This document shows, in pieces, positions 36,241-44,185 of a stretch of 64,000 nt of DNA. Position 1 is the first letter of the stretch, and each line of letters begins with the position of its first letter. The position numbers were made by a program, and so were the translations under genes. The DNA comes from an uncultured Bacilli bacterium (GTDB lineage: Bacteria; Bacillota_I; Bacilli_A; RFN20; CAG-826), in assembly GCA_934725985.1 (NCBI GenBank), contig CAKVCX010000002.1, positions 1 through 64,000 of the forward strand. The letters are read 5' to 3'. Under the pieces are notes generated by a model. It had not been told where the DNA came from and did no database searches. It worked only from the letters and a program-made list of their open reading frames with translations.

Positions 36241-36289
36241 TGAAAATAATTTTCATTTTATTGTTGGTTTTTTATGTTAGACTTACAAT
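36241..36289 (+). promoter_or_regulatory. Promoter and RpiR-type operator of the amino-sugar genes
   Basis: TGAAAATAATTTTCA (36241-36255) is a perfect 7-1-7 inverted repeat of the kind bound by RpiR proteins. Just downstream TTGTTG (36261-36266) and TACAAT (36284-36289) are spaced by exactly 17 nt. The start of transcription would be near 36296, with the kinase ATG at 36310 and AAAGG at 36295-36300. Confidence 0.6.
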
Positions 36290-36309
36290 GTTTGAAAAGG
36301 ATTTTCTTT

Positions 36310-37161
36310 ATGAAAACGATTGGAATTGATATTGGGGGAACTTCGATAAAAGGGGGGAGATTTGGTTCGAATAACGTCTTGGAAGCCTCTAATAACGTGA
36401 AAACCGAAAAGAAAGAATATTCTTCTTTTCTCCACAATATAGAATCATTGATTTATTCTTTACTAGATGAGGAGGTCAAAGGGATTGGCATAGTTTCAGC
36501 CGGCGATATAAATGATGATCATTCTTCTTACCTTAATATTTTTAATATTCCCTGCCTAAAAGGGAAAGATTTAGGGAAAGATTTAAAAGAAAAATTTAAT
36601 CTACCTGTCTATATAGAAAACGATGCCGTGGGGGCTTTAGTAGGTGAGGCTAGTTTAAGAAAAGAAAAAAATATCGAAATGCTTACCTTTGGTACAGGGG
36701 TTGGCTCGGCTGCTATTATAGACAACAAGCCAATTCATGGAGGAGAGTATGATTTTGGTCATGTTAGCCTTTGTAAAAATGGGTATCGCTGTAAATGTGG
36801 GAAAAAAGGTTGCAGTGAAGTTTATTTAAGCGCGATTGCTTTATGGAGAGCCGCTTGCAAAAGATATAACAAAAACATCGAAGTAGTTGAATTAATGGAT
36901 TTATATAGGCAAGGCAATCAAATTGCTAAGCAGTTAATCGAGGAATATTGCCTATTGCTAAATAAATTAATTGCAATTATCGAATCAAAAATTCATCCAG
37001 AGCTTATAATATTAGGTGGGGGTCTAATGAATTCTAGCGATGTTTTTGCCCCTTATTTAAAAAGTAGCAAGGCTAAGATTAAGTTTGCTAAAATGGGCAA
37101 TAAGGCCGGCTGCCTTGGCGCTTCTATTTTAATAAGAAAGGAGCTAGAAAATGCTAAATAA
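36310..37161 (+). CDS. ROK-family sugar kinase, probably N-acetylglucosamine or N-acetylmannosamine kinase
   Basis: This 283-residue ROK protein has the ATP phosphate motif IGIDIGGTSIKG at the start. The sugar-binding ENDAVGALVGEA and the zinc-binding region GEYDFGHVSL, with the following CKCGKKGCSE, are also typical of the family. The ATG at 36310 is preferred over an upstream ATG at 36274, which would fall within the promoter. It overlaps nagA by 11 nt, which ties it to GlcNAc metabolism. It would turn GlcNAc into GlcNAc-6-phosphate for NagA. A ManNAc kinase role is less likely because nanA and nanE are absent. Confidence 0.88.
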   Translation: MKTIGIDIGGTSIKGGRFGSNNVLEASNNVKTEKKEYSSFLHNIESLIYSLLDEEVKGIGIVSAGDINDDHSSYLNIFNIPCLKGKDLGKDLKEKFNLPVYIENDAVGALVGEASLRKEKNIEMLTFGTGVGSAAIIDNKPIHGGEYDFGHVSLCKNGYRCKCGKKGCSEVYLSAIALWRAACKRYNKNIEVVELMDLYRQGNQIAKQLIEEYCLLLNKLIAIIESKIHPELIILGGGLMNSSDVFAPYLKSSKAKIKFAKMGNKAGCLGASILIRKELENAK

Positions 37162-38320
37162 AAAGATTACTGGATTTAAAAATGCAAATGTTTGCTTTGA
37201 AGATGGGATAAGGAAGTCTTCCATTGAAGTAAAGGAAGGCCGTATTTTTTCTTTTTTAGATAGCGAAGATGCTTTAACTCTTCCATCAAATCTTATTGTT
37301 TGCCCTGGATTAATCGATGAACATATACATGGGTGTCTTGGATTCGATGTAATGGATGCCAAAAAAGAATCTCTCCAAGGCATGGCAGATGCCTTAGTTA
37401 GAGAGGGGGTTACCTGCTTTTTGGCTACGACTATGACCGAAAAAGAAGATAAAATAATCTCTTCTTTAGAAAACGTGGCTTCTTTTATGGAAACCCAAAC
37501 TACGGGAGCAAGGGTTCTAGGTGCTCACTTAGAAGGTCCCTTTATTTCAAAAAAATATAAAGGCGCTCAAAGTGAGGAATGCATCCTAAAACCAGACGTT
37601 GATACTTTTAAAAGGTTTGAAGAAGCTTCTAGAAACAGCATTAAATTAGTTACTTTCGCTTATGAAGAAGATGACGGTTGCTTCTTAAAGTATTTAATTA
37701 GCAAAAATATAGTTGCTTCCGTTGGCCATTCTTCTTGTCCAAGTGACAAGTTAATTGAAGGGGTAGAAAATGGGGTTAGCTGCATTACTCATTTATATAA
37801 CGCCCAACGTCCTTTTACTCATCATGATTCTGGTGTAACGGGGGTAGGATTGGCTAATGACAAGCTATATACCGAACTTATTGCTGATTTTTATCATTCA
37901 ACTAAAGAGTCGGTCAAGGTAGTTTTAAAATGCAAATATCCTGATAAACTAGTCTTAATTAGTGATTCAACCGAGGCTAAATATTTGCCAGAAGGGAACT
38001 ACTATTTAGGGTCTACTCCTATATATAGTGATACTCATGTTGCAAAGTTATTAAACGGCACGATTGCAGGTAGCGTTCTTCGCCTTGATCAGGCTTTAAA
38101 AAACGTTACTTCTATTTTTGATATGCCATTTTATAAAGCGATTGCTTTAGCTAGCAACAACCCCTCTTCTAACCTTCATTTAAAGGATAGGGGCTTTATT
38201 AGGAAGGGATACCATGCTGATTTTGTAATCATGGATTCCTCTTTTGAGGTTTACTTAACCATCACGGATGGGGAAATTGCTTACATTCGTCCTGGTTTTG
38301 ATATAAATAATTTATTTTAA
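37151..38320 (+). CDS. nagA: N-acetylglucosamine-6-phosphate deacetylase
   Basis: This metal-dependent amidohydrolase removes the acetyl group from GlcNAc-6-phosphate. Visible motifs are HIHGCLGFDVMD near residue 58, the metal-binding glutamate in HLEGPF near 129, then SVGHSSC, THLYNAQRPFTHHD, and the catalytic aspartate of LISDSTEA. The length of 389 is typical. It overlaps the ROK gene by 11 nt and is followed 12 nt later by nagB, so the three form one operon. The product, glucosamine-6-phosphate, is the substrate of the next gene. Confidence 0.95.
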   Translation: MLNKKITGFKNANVCFEDGIRKSSIEVKEGRIFSFLDSEDALTLPSNLIVCPGLIDEHIHGCLGFDVMDAKKESLQGMADALVREGVTCFLATTMTEKEDKIISSLENVASFMETQTTGARVLGAHLEGPFISKKYKGAQSEECILKPDVDTFKRFEEASRNSIKLVTFAYEEDDGCFLKYLISKNIVASVGHSSCPSDKLIEGVENGVSCITHLYNAQRPFTHHDSGVTGVGLANDKLYTELIADFYHSTKESVKVVLKCKYPDKLVLISDSTEAKYLPEGNYYLGSTPIYSDTHVAKLLNGTIAGSVLRLDQALKNVTSIFDMPFYKAIALASNNPSSNLHLKDRGFIRKGYHADFVIMDSSFEVYLTITDGEIAYIRPGFDINNLF

Positions 38321-38332
38321 AGGTGGTAAAAA

Positions 38333-39034
38333 ATGAAAATCATTGAATTTGCGACTCGACAAGAATTAGACGCTTACGCGGGCAATCTTCTTTTTGATTT
38401 ATTGAAAAGAAAGAAAAATGCCAATATTGGTCTTGCCACTGGCTCGACTCCTCTTGGCTTTTATGACTATGTTGCTTCTAATTATAAAAAAGAAGGTCTT
38501 TCTTTTAAGGAAGTAAAAAGCTTTAATCTTGATGAATATGTCAATTGTCCAATTAAAACTGAAACCTATCGTTATTTCATGGACTCCAATTTCTTTTCTA
38601 AAATCGATATAAAAAAGGAAAACACTAACTTTCCAGATGCTTTAAACCCGGCTGCCTATGATGAAAAAATAGCAAAAGAAGGTGGAGTGGATTTCCAACT
38701 ATTAGGAATCGGAAGGAACGGCCATATTGGTTTTAACGAACCCAATACCCCATTTGATAGCAAAACACATATTATCGAGCTTACTAAATCTACTAGGGAA
38801 GCCAATGCTAGATTCTTTAATAACGATATGAATTTGGTTCCAACTAAAGCTGTTTCCATGGGTATTGCTACCATTTTAAAGGCCAAGATGGTTGTCTTGA
38901 TTGCTAATGATCCAACAAAGAAAGAAGCCATTCTTTCCTTAAAGGAAGGAAAAAGTGACATTTCTAATCCATCCACAAGTTTAATTGCTCATCCAAATTG
39001 CTACATTTTGATTACTAAATCCGTTTTAGAATAA
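38333..39034 (+). CDS. nagB: Glucosamine-6-phosphate deaminase
   Basis: This enzyme converts glucosamine-6-phosphate to fructose-6-phosphate and ammonia, feeding amino sugars into glycolysis. The phosphate-binding loop ATGSTPLGFYDY, the active-site segment SFNLDEY and the signature GIGRNGHIGFNEP are all present. At 233 residues it is of the short Gram-positive NagB type without the allosteric C-terminus of the E. coli enzyme. A strong ribosome site (AAAGGTGG) precedes the ATG, stronger than for its neighbours. It ends the operon just before a strong terminator. Confidence 0.95.
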   Translation: MKIIEFATRQELDAYAGNLLFDLLKRKKNANIGLATGSTPLGFYDYVASNYKKEGLSFKEVKSFNLDEYVNCPIKTETYRYFMDSNFFSKIDIKKENTNFPDALNPAAYDEKIAKEGGVDFQLLGIGRNGHIGFNEPNTPFDSKTHIIELTKSTREANARFFNNDMNLVPTKAVSMGIATILKAKMVVLIANDPTKKEAILSLKEGKSDISNPSTSLIAHPNCYILITKSVLE

Positions 39035-39041
39035 AAAAATA

Positions 39042-39078
39042 ACACCTGTCCTTGATATTTTGTTATTAAGACAGGTGT
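39042..39078. terminator. Bidirectional terminator between nagB and the nucleoside kinase gene
   Basis: ACACCTGTC (39042-39050) pairs perfectly with GACAGGTGT (39070-39078) around a 19-nt loop. T-rich tracts follow on the plus strand and, read on the minus strand, beyond the other arm. It serves both convergent genes. Confidence 0.9.
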
Positions 39079-39094
39079 TTTTTATTTAAATAAT

Positions 39095-40744
39095 TTATAC
39101 GTCAGCGTAACAACTCCCCCCAATAAATTCTCTCATTAGGGAGTTAGAAGGCACCCATTTTTCATCCATGTCAATAAAGAATTTAAGCATTCTCATTAAG
39201 CGTATGGCGACTGGGAAGTAAGGCGATTCCTGGTCTATTTTTTGCAATAAGGGCAAGGCGTATTTTTTCATGACTGGCAATTCGTAGGGAAGCATGGAAT
39301 TATAAACATAATCGCTTCCTTCTTGGGTTGCATAAATCCATTTGAATTCGCCAGCCCTGACACTTGGCCACATCGATATTGTTTCTTCAGCCGATGAATT
39401 CCTGAATTTATAGTCCCTAACTATTCTTCTTATCAATCTTAAATCCGTTAAGGATTGGGGGTTATGGTCATCTAGGTTAATTTGAGCTTGCGGTGCGATG
39501 AATATTTTAAATTTTGCCGATTTAGGTATATCTAAAGTTAGTCTATTGTTTAAGGCATGAATCCCTTCGATGATAATCGGTTCGCCTTTTTTAACTTTTA
39601 GTAAACGCCCTGGGACTCTTTTTCCTAACTGGAAGTCAAATTTTGGCAATCTAACTTCTTCTCCATTAATCAAATCTACCATGTTTTGATTAAATAAAGG
39701 TATATCTAAGGCTTCGATGGATTCTAAATCTGGCTGGCCATTTTCATCTAATGGAATTTTGCTTTTTTCTAGATAATAATCGTCAATTGAAATTCTAATT
39801 GGCTTTATGCCTCTTGAAAGAAGCTCTATTCTTAATCTATTGGCAAAAGTAGTTTTGCCGGAGCTAGATGGACCTGCAATGCAAATTAGGGATATTTCGT
39901 TAATGGAATCTTCAATTAATTGGCCTAATTCACATAACATTCTATTATGGCGAGCCTCGCATATATTTATAAATTCGCTTGTACCGCGGTTTTTTATTGA
40001 TTCATTAATACCTGCTACCGTATCTGTTCCAATTATTTTTGCCCAATCATGACTTTCTTTTAAAGTACGACCAAATGTAGGGGCATCTTCAAATTCTGGG
40101 ATTTCCCCTTTATTTTCAGCGCGAGGATATTGAAGAAGGAAGCCGGGTGAATATAGCCTTAATTTATATTTTTTAATATAACCGGTGCTAGGTACCATAT
40201 GGGAATACATATAGTCCATATAGCCATCGCATTCGTAAAGATGAACCGTTCTTTCCGGACGATATGGAAGTAAGGCTAGCTTATCTTCATAACCTAGCTT
40301 TTTATAAAGTTCTTCTGCATCTTCATTTGATAAAACCGTTCTTTTTAATGGATAATCCGCCTTGATTATGCTTTCAATTTCATGATTTATCTTTATAAGC
40401 ATGGCTGTATTGGCGACATATCCCTTGCTAAGAAGATGAATGGAAACGCATCTAGAGACATTGTAAGCAAACCTTATCTTCAAATCTGGATAGACCCTTT
40501 TAAAAGCCATCGCGACTATATAACGTAAAGAAGCTTCATATGTTTTTATGGAATCGCTATCTTTAACAGTTAAGAACTCAACGTTGCAATCATAATAAAC
40601 TTCATAAGTGAGTTCCCTAACTCTGTTATTTACTTTCGCGACTATATAATTTTTATCTTCATCATTATTGCCAAGGATTTCTAATAAGGATGTTTTCTTT
40701 TCGTATTCTTTTGTTATTCCGCTTAAGGTGACTTTGAATGACAT
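39095..40744 (-). CDS. Nucleoside kinase (uridine-kinase-like) with N-terminal TGS domain
   Basis: This 549-residue protein has the known Firmicutes architecture of a threonyl-tRNA-synthetase-like TGS domain (about 1-65), a second ThrRS-like region (70-230) and a C-terminal P-loop kinase related to uridine kinase and phosphoribulokinase. The Walker A loop AGPSSSGKTTFANRL lies near residues 288-302, and RISIDDYYLEKS follows as the second acidic motif. It likely phosphorylates a nucleoside, but the substrate and the role of the synthetase-like part are not established. The ATG is preceded by a good ribosome site (CTAGGAG). It is monocistronic, divergent from the hydrolase gene and convergent with nagB. 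Confidence 0.88.
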   Translation of the reverse strand: MSFKVTLSGITKEYEKKTSLLEILGNNDEDKNYIVAKVNNRVRELTYEVYYDCNVEFLTVKDSDSIKTYEASLRYIVAMAFKRVYPDLKIRFAYNVSRCVSIHLLSKGYVANTAMLIKINHEIESIIKADYPLKRTVLSNEDAEELYKKLGYEDKLALLPYRPERTVHLYECDGYMDYMYSHMVPSTGYIKKYKLRLYSPGFLLQYPRAENKGEIPEFEDAPTFGRTLKESHDWAKIIGTDTVAGINESIKNRGTSEFINICEARHNRMLCELGQLIEDSINEISLICIAGPSSSGKTTFANRLRIELLSRGIKPIRISIDDYYLEKSKIPLDENGQPDLESIEALDIPLFNQNMVDLINGEEVRLPKFDFQLGKRVPGRLLKVKKGEPIIIEGIHALNNRLTLDIPKSAKFKIFIAPQAQINLDDHNPQSLTDLRLIRRIVRDYKFRNSSAEETISMWPSVRAGEFKWIYATQEGSDYVYNSMLPYELPVMKKYALPLLQKIDQESPYFPVAIRLMRMLKFFIDMDEKWVPSNSLMREFIGGSCYADV

Positions 40745-40778
40745 TTTTCTTACTCCTAGGATGCTAGTAAATCTAAAT

Positions 40779-40807
40779 ATGTTAATATGTAAGTGCTTTC
40801 ATTGCAA
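40779..40807 (-). promoter_or_regulatory. Promoter of the nucleoside kinase overlapping a cre-like site
   Basis: On the minus strand TTGCAA (40807-40802), a 17-nt spacer and TAACAT (40784-40779) form a candidate promoter. The spacer contains TGTAAGTGCTTTCA (plus strand 40788-40801), which matches the catabolite-responsive element consensus TGWAARCGYTWNCW at 13 of 14 positions. CcpA binding there would block transcription. Confidence 0.45.
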
Positions 40808-40814
40808 TGTTAGT

Positions 40815-40844
40815 TTGCCTAGAGAAAGCAAGGGAATATATAAT
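40815..40844 (+). promoter_or_regulatory. Promoter of the nicotinamidase-like gene
   Basis: TTGCCT (40815-40820) and a perfect TATAAT (40839-40844) are 18 nt apart. The start of transcription would be near 40851, 28 nt before the ATG at 40879. Confidence 0.5.
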
Positions 40845-40878
40845 TACGTGATAAGGTTTTGCAAGCCTTTTATAATTT

Positions 40879-41400
40879 ATGAAAGACAATTTATTGGTCG
40901 TTGTTGATTATCAAGTCGACTTTGTTAATGGCTCCCTTGGGTTCCCTTTAGCTTTAGAATTGGAAGAAAAGATAGCTAATTTAATTGCAAAAAAGGAAAA
41001 TGAAGGCTATGAAGTTGTCTTTACCAAAGATGAACATGATGATGATTATTTAGATACAGAAGAAGGAAAAAATTTGCCAATTCCTCATTGTATTAAAGGA
41101 AGTGGAGGGGAAGAATTCTTTGGAAAGATAAAAAAAATCGCCTCTACTCATAAAGTTTTTATAAAACATACATTTGGCAGTTTGGATTTAGCTAATTATA
41201 TTGCTAGTAAAAATTATAAAAATATCGAATTATGTGGCATAGATACTTCCATTTGTGTTTTCTCTAATGCCATTTTATCTAAGGCAAGCTCCCCGAATTC
41301 TAGGGTTAGTTTGCTTTCTTCTTATTGTATGAGTGGAAACGAAACTTCTAGCAAGATTGCCTATGAGGCTTTAAGTCGAGTTCAAATTTTTAAAATCTAG
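40879..41400 (+). CDS. Nicotinamidase/isochorismatase-family hydrolase
   Basis: This 173-residue cysteine hydrolase has the full catalytic set. D10 lies in LVVVDYQVDF, a lysine in FIKHTFGSL, and the nucleophile C126 in ELCGIDTSICVFSNA. The metal-site pattern appears as FTKDEHDDDY followed by IPHCIKG, as in nicotinamidases. The likely reaction is hydrolysis of nicotinamide to nicotinate for NAD salvage, although related enzymes act on other amides. The gene lies 9 nt before the phosphofructokinase gene and is probably co-transcribed with it. The length fits the smaller members of the family. Confidence 0.85.
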   Translation: MKDNLLVVVDYQVDFVNGSLGFPLALELEEKIANLIAKKENEGYEVVFTKDEHDDDYLDTEEGKNLPIPHCIKGSGGEEFFGKIKKIASTHKVFIKHTFGSLDLANYIASKNYKNIELCGIDTSICVFSNAILSKASSPNSRVSLLSSYCMSGNETSSKIAYEALSRVQIFKI

Positions 41401-41409
41401 GAGATCATT

Positions 41410-42609
41410 ATGAAAAAATCATTGGTTTATTTGCAATCTGGCGGACCTACCTCTGTAATCAACTCGAGCCTTTATGGGGCGATTAAAGAAGCTAAAAGAA
41501 ATCAAAACATAGATAAAATACTAGGCTCCTTAAATGGAATCGAAGGACTTATTTCTAATGATTTGATTGATTTAAGAAAGGAAGAAGAAGAAACCATTGA
41601 ACTTTTAAAGCAAACCCCAGGGGCTATATTAGGTTCTTCTAGATTTAAACTCCCTTCCGATTTTGATAATGATATTTATCAATCCATACTAGAGACGATA
41701 AGAAAGCATGACATTGGATACGTTATTGTTAATGGTGGGAATGATTCAATGGATACGTGTAATAAATTATCTAAGCTTTTCGCCTTAAAGAAACTTGATG
41801 TCAATGTTGTGGGCGTGCCTAAAACCGTTGATAACGATTTAGCCTTTACTGATCATTGCAATGGGTTTGGTTCCGCTGCTAAATACGTAATTAATACGGT
41901 TAAATCAATTTGCGTCGATGCTTCTTGCTATAAAAAAGGAAAAGTCATAGTCATTGAAATAATGGGGCGAAATGCAGGCTGGCTTACGGCTTCTATTGAT
42001 TTGCTTCCTTTTCCTTATAGACCGGATTTGATTTTTCTACCTGAAGTAAAATTAGATTTATCTTCTTTATTAGACGAGGTCAACTCTTTATATAGAAAAA
42101 AAGGCTATCTTGTTATTGCTTTTAGCGAAGGCGTGTCTTTATTTTCTTCCTATAAAGACGAACAAGTCGATTCATTTGGACATAATAAATTAGAAGGAAG
42201 TGGTGAGGAAATCGCCAAGTTAATTCATAAAAAACTCAATCTTCCGACTCGTTCGATAATATTATCGATACCTCAGCGCGCCGATCCGTTCTTGATTTCA
42301 AAAGTTGATCAAGAGGAAGCCATTAACTGCGGCAAATACGCTGTCATGGGTGCCTTGAATAATGAAAATGGAAAAATGGTTGCAATAAATAGAATCAGTT
42401 CCAAACCTTATAAAGTTAGTTTTGAATATGTCGATGTTTCTAAAATCGCCAATGTCGAAAAAAAGATTCCTTCTTCGTTTATGAAAGACTCTTATGAAAT
42501 GAGCAATGATTTTAAAGAATATCTTTCTCCTTTAATTGAGGGTGAAACTTCAATTAAATTTAAAAATGGTATTTTTGAAAGTGCTTCTTTAAAAAAGATA
42601 AAGGTTTAA
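41410..42609 (+). CDS. pfp: Diphosphate-dependent 6-phosphofructokinase
   Basis: This enzyme phosphorylates fructose-6-phosphate in glycolysis, probably using pyrophosphate. Two sequence markers support that donor. First, GGNDS (residues 109-113) has an aspartate where ATP enzymes have glycine (GGDGS), which blocks the ATP alpha-phosphate. Second, PKTVDNDL (137-144) has the lysine characteristic of PPi-type enzymes. The first aspartate of the usual GGDDS is asparagine here, a common variant. The 399-residue length matches small PPi-PFKs. An AGGAG site precedes the ATG. The reaction is reversible, so it may also serve gluconeogenesis. It accepts fructose-6-phosphate from NagB. Confidence 0.9.
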   Translation: MKKSLVYLQSGGPTSVINSSLYGAIKEAKRNQNIDKILGSLNGIEGLISNDLIDLRKEEEETIELLKQTPGAILGSSRFKLPSDFDNDIYQSILETIRKHDIGYVIVNGGNDSMDTCNKLSKLFALKKLDVNVVGVPKTVDNDLAFTDHCNGFGSAAKYVINTVKSICVDASCYKKGKVIVIEIMGRNAGWLTASIDLLPFPYRPDLIFLPEVKLDLSSLLDEVNSLYRKKGYLVIAFSEGVSLFSSYKDEQVDSFGHNKLEGSGEEIAKLIHKKLNLPTRSIILSIPQRADPFLISKVDQEEAINCGKYAVMGALNNENGKMVAINRISSKPYKVSFEYVDVSKIANVEKKIPSSFMKDSYEMSNDFKEYLSPLIEGETSIKFKNGIFESASLKKIKV

Positions 42610-42699
42610 TTCGACATTAAAAGAAAAATGTAAAATTAGAATCCGCTAGTCTTGAATATGGCTACTTTTAAGCCTAAACTTACTTCGTAAGAAATACTT

Positions 42700-43116
42700 A
42701 TGTTTACCAATATGAAAGAAGAAAAAATTACCTTAATTGCCCTTATTGTCGTCTATTTAGTGGGCGTTGCTTCTTTCGCTTGTTTTTTCTTTTTGGGAAA
42801 TCCGGGTTTGCCCTTGGGTTGGATCTTTGGTGGAGCTTTAATGATACTAGCCTATTTATCGATAGTTTTTAGTTCGAAGGCCATTTTAAATGGGGTGACT
42901 GGAAAAGGAGTTGGCGCTTCCTTTGCCGTCATATTTTCTTTGGTTAGAATTGTTTTATTGGCTGGTGGGCTATTTCTAAGTGGTTTTTATACATATAAAC
43001 TACAATCGAATTGGCTTAATGTCTGGACAGTTTTTGGCGGCTATTTACCTCTTGGGATAGTTACTGCAATAACCGGTTTTATAAATTCTAGAAAAAGTAA
43101 AAAGGAAGTTAAATAG
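42700..43116 (+). CDS. Small membrane protein heading the ATP synthase operon (AtpI position)
   Basis: This 138-residue protein has four hydrophobic helices (about 8-28, 33-55, 64-90, 103-130). It occupies the position of AtpI, an accessory factor for c-ring assembly in many bacteria, but the sequence does not clearly show the AtpI pattern, so the symbol is withheld. The next gene (atpB) starts immediately after its stop with no gap, so it is certainly part of the operon. No ribosome site is obvious. A second ATG at 42712 would also be possible. Confidence 0.65.
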   Translation: MFTNMKEEKITLIALIVVYLVGVASFACFFFLGNPGLPLGWIFGGALMILAYLSIVFSSKAILNGVTGKGVGASFAVIFSLVRIVLLAGGLFLSGFYTYKLQSNWLNVWTVFGGYLPLGIVTAITGFINSRKSKKEVK

Positions 43117-43899
43117 ATGGTTACATTAGATTTATCTTCCATAGCTTCTAATTTCGATGGCTTTCTTGATTTTAAGATCAGTGGTCCTATTATTTCTTCT
43201 TTGACCATCATGCTTCTTTTGGCCATTGTTTCTATAATTGTGGGAATAAAAGCTAGAAGAGCGGATCCAAAAAAAGCGCCTAAAGGATTGCTTTTATTAA
43301 TCGATAGTTTTGTTTCAAAAATAAATGAATGGACCAAAGATACAATGGGCAGGGAAAATGTTGGCAATTGGCCAGCTTACTTTTTTTGTCTTTTTTCTTA
43401 TTTGTTCATTTCTTTTATATGGTCAATTACTGGTTTTCCTAGCGTCATAGATTATTTGCTAGTTCCTTTTTGTTTGGCCTTAGTGATGTTCATTCTTATT
43501 CATTTTACGGCGATTAGGTATCAAAAATGGGGTTATTTTCATAGATATGTTGAACCATTAAAGATTTGGCTGCCTATTAATTTGGTTACTATGTGGACCC
43601 CGATTATTTCTACTAGTTTGCGTATGTTTGGCAATTGTTTGTCTGGTTCTGTGGTTTTAGGGATTTTAAGTTGGGCTTTGCGAAAGGCCTCTTTGGCTAT
43701 ATTTGGCGCTATGGGTAGTTGGGGACAAATTTTCCTTGCCCCAATTCCTTTAGCCGTTTTAAATCTTTATTTCAGTCTTTTCTCTGGATTTATCCAGACC
43801 CTTGTTTTTGCTTCGCTTAATGCCGTTTGGATTTCGCAAGAAATGCCAGAAGAAGAAACAATGGGCTTGCTTACTCAGGCAACTAGAGGAAAGAATTGA
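43117..43899 (+). CDS. atpB: ATP synthase F0 subunit a
   Basis: This is the stator membrane subunit that forms the ion half-channels next to the c ring. The 260-residue protein has five to six transmembrane helices. The essential arginine lies in TSLRMFGNCLSG, which corresponds to the conserved SLRLFGN region of the fourth helix. The C-terminal helix carries the polar QTLVFASLNAVWIS region. It overlaps nothing, follows the small membrane protein directly, and precedes atpE by 18 nt with a GGAGG ribosome site for the latter. Coupling ion cannot be judged from this subunit alone. Confidence 0.94.
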   Translation: MVTLDLSSIASNFDGFLDFKISGPIISSLTIMLLLAIVSIIVGIKARRADPKKAPKGLLLLIDSFVSKINEWTKDTMGRENVGNWPAYFFCLFSYLFISFIWSITGFPSVIDYLLVPFCLALVMFILIHFTAIRYQKWGYFHRYVEPLKIWLPINLVTMWTPIISTSLRMFGNCLSGSVVLGILSWALRKASLAIFGAMGSWGQIFLAPIPLAVLNLYFSLFSGFIQTLVFASLNAVWISQEMPEEETMGLLTQATRGKN

Positions 43900-43917
43900 C
43901 CCATAGGGAGGTAATTT

Positions 43918-44184
43918 ATGGGATTTTTACAAGCTTTACTACCAATGTTAGCTGATGCTAGCCAAGCTGGGCTAATTGCCATTGGGGCAGGATTAGCGGT
44001 TTGCTTTGGTACTTTCTCCGCTATTGGAGAATCATTGATTTGCTGCCACGCAATAGATGGCATGGTTAGAAATCCAGAAATGCAAAAGAAGTTGCAATCT
44101 ACCATGATTCTTGCCGTTGCCTTGGATGAATCAACTGGTATTTATGCTCTTATTGTTGCTATTTTGATCATCTTCGTTTTATAA
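43918..44184 (+). CDS. atpE: ATP synthase F0 subunit c
   Basis: This is the ring-forming proteolipid. The 88 residues form two helices joined by the polar loop MVRNPEMQ. The ion-binding carboxylate is E71 in ALDESTGIY. In helix 1 a second glutamate, E38 (AIGESLI), lies exactly 33 residues before E71, the same spacing as the ion-binding pair 32/65 in Ilyobacter and Fusobacterium. S72, T73 and Y76 complete the Na+-site signature. Two carboxylates at these positions were described for the Na+-coupled Fusobacterium nucleatum ring, so Na+ coupling is the likely reading, as an inference. A strong GGAGG ribosome site precedes it, as expected for the most abundant subunit. Confidence 0.95.
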   Translation: MGFLQALLPMLADASQAGLIAIGAGLAVCFGTFSAIGESLICCHAIDGMVRNPEMQKKLQSTMILAVALDESTGIYALIVAILIIFVL

Positions 44185-44185
44185 G

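Noticed and set aside
40871..40876. TATAAT two nt before the nicotinamidase-like ATG
   Set aside because: Transcription from it would start inside the gene; a better spaced promoter lies at 40815-40844.
42679..42691. Small hairpin CTTAC-TTC-GTAAG before the ATP synthase operon as a regulatory leader
   Set aside because: Only five weak pairs and no conserved riboswitch features; insufficient evidence.
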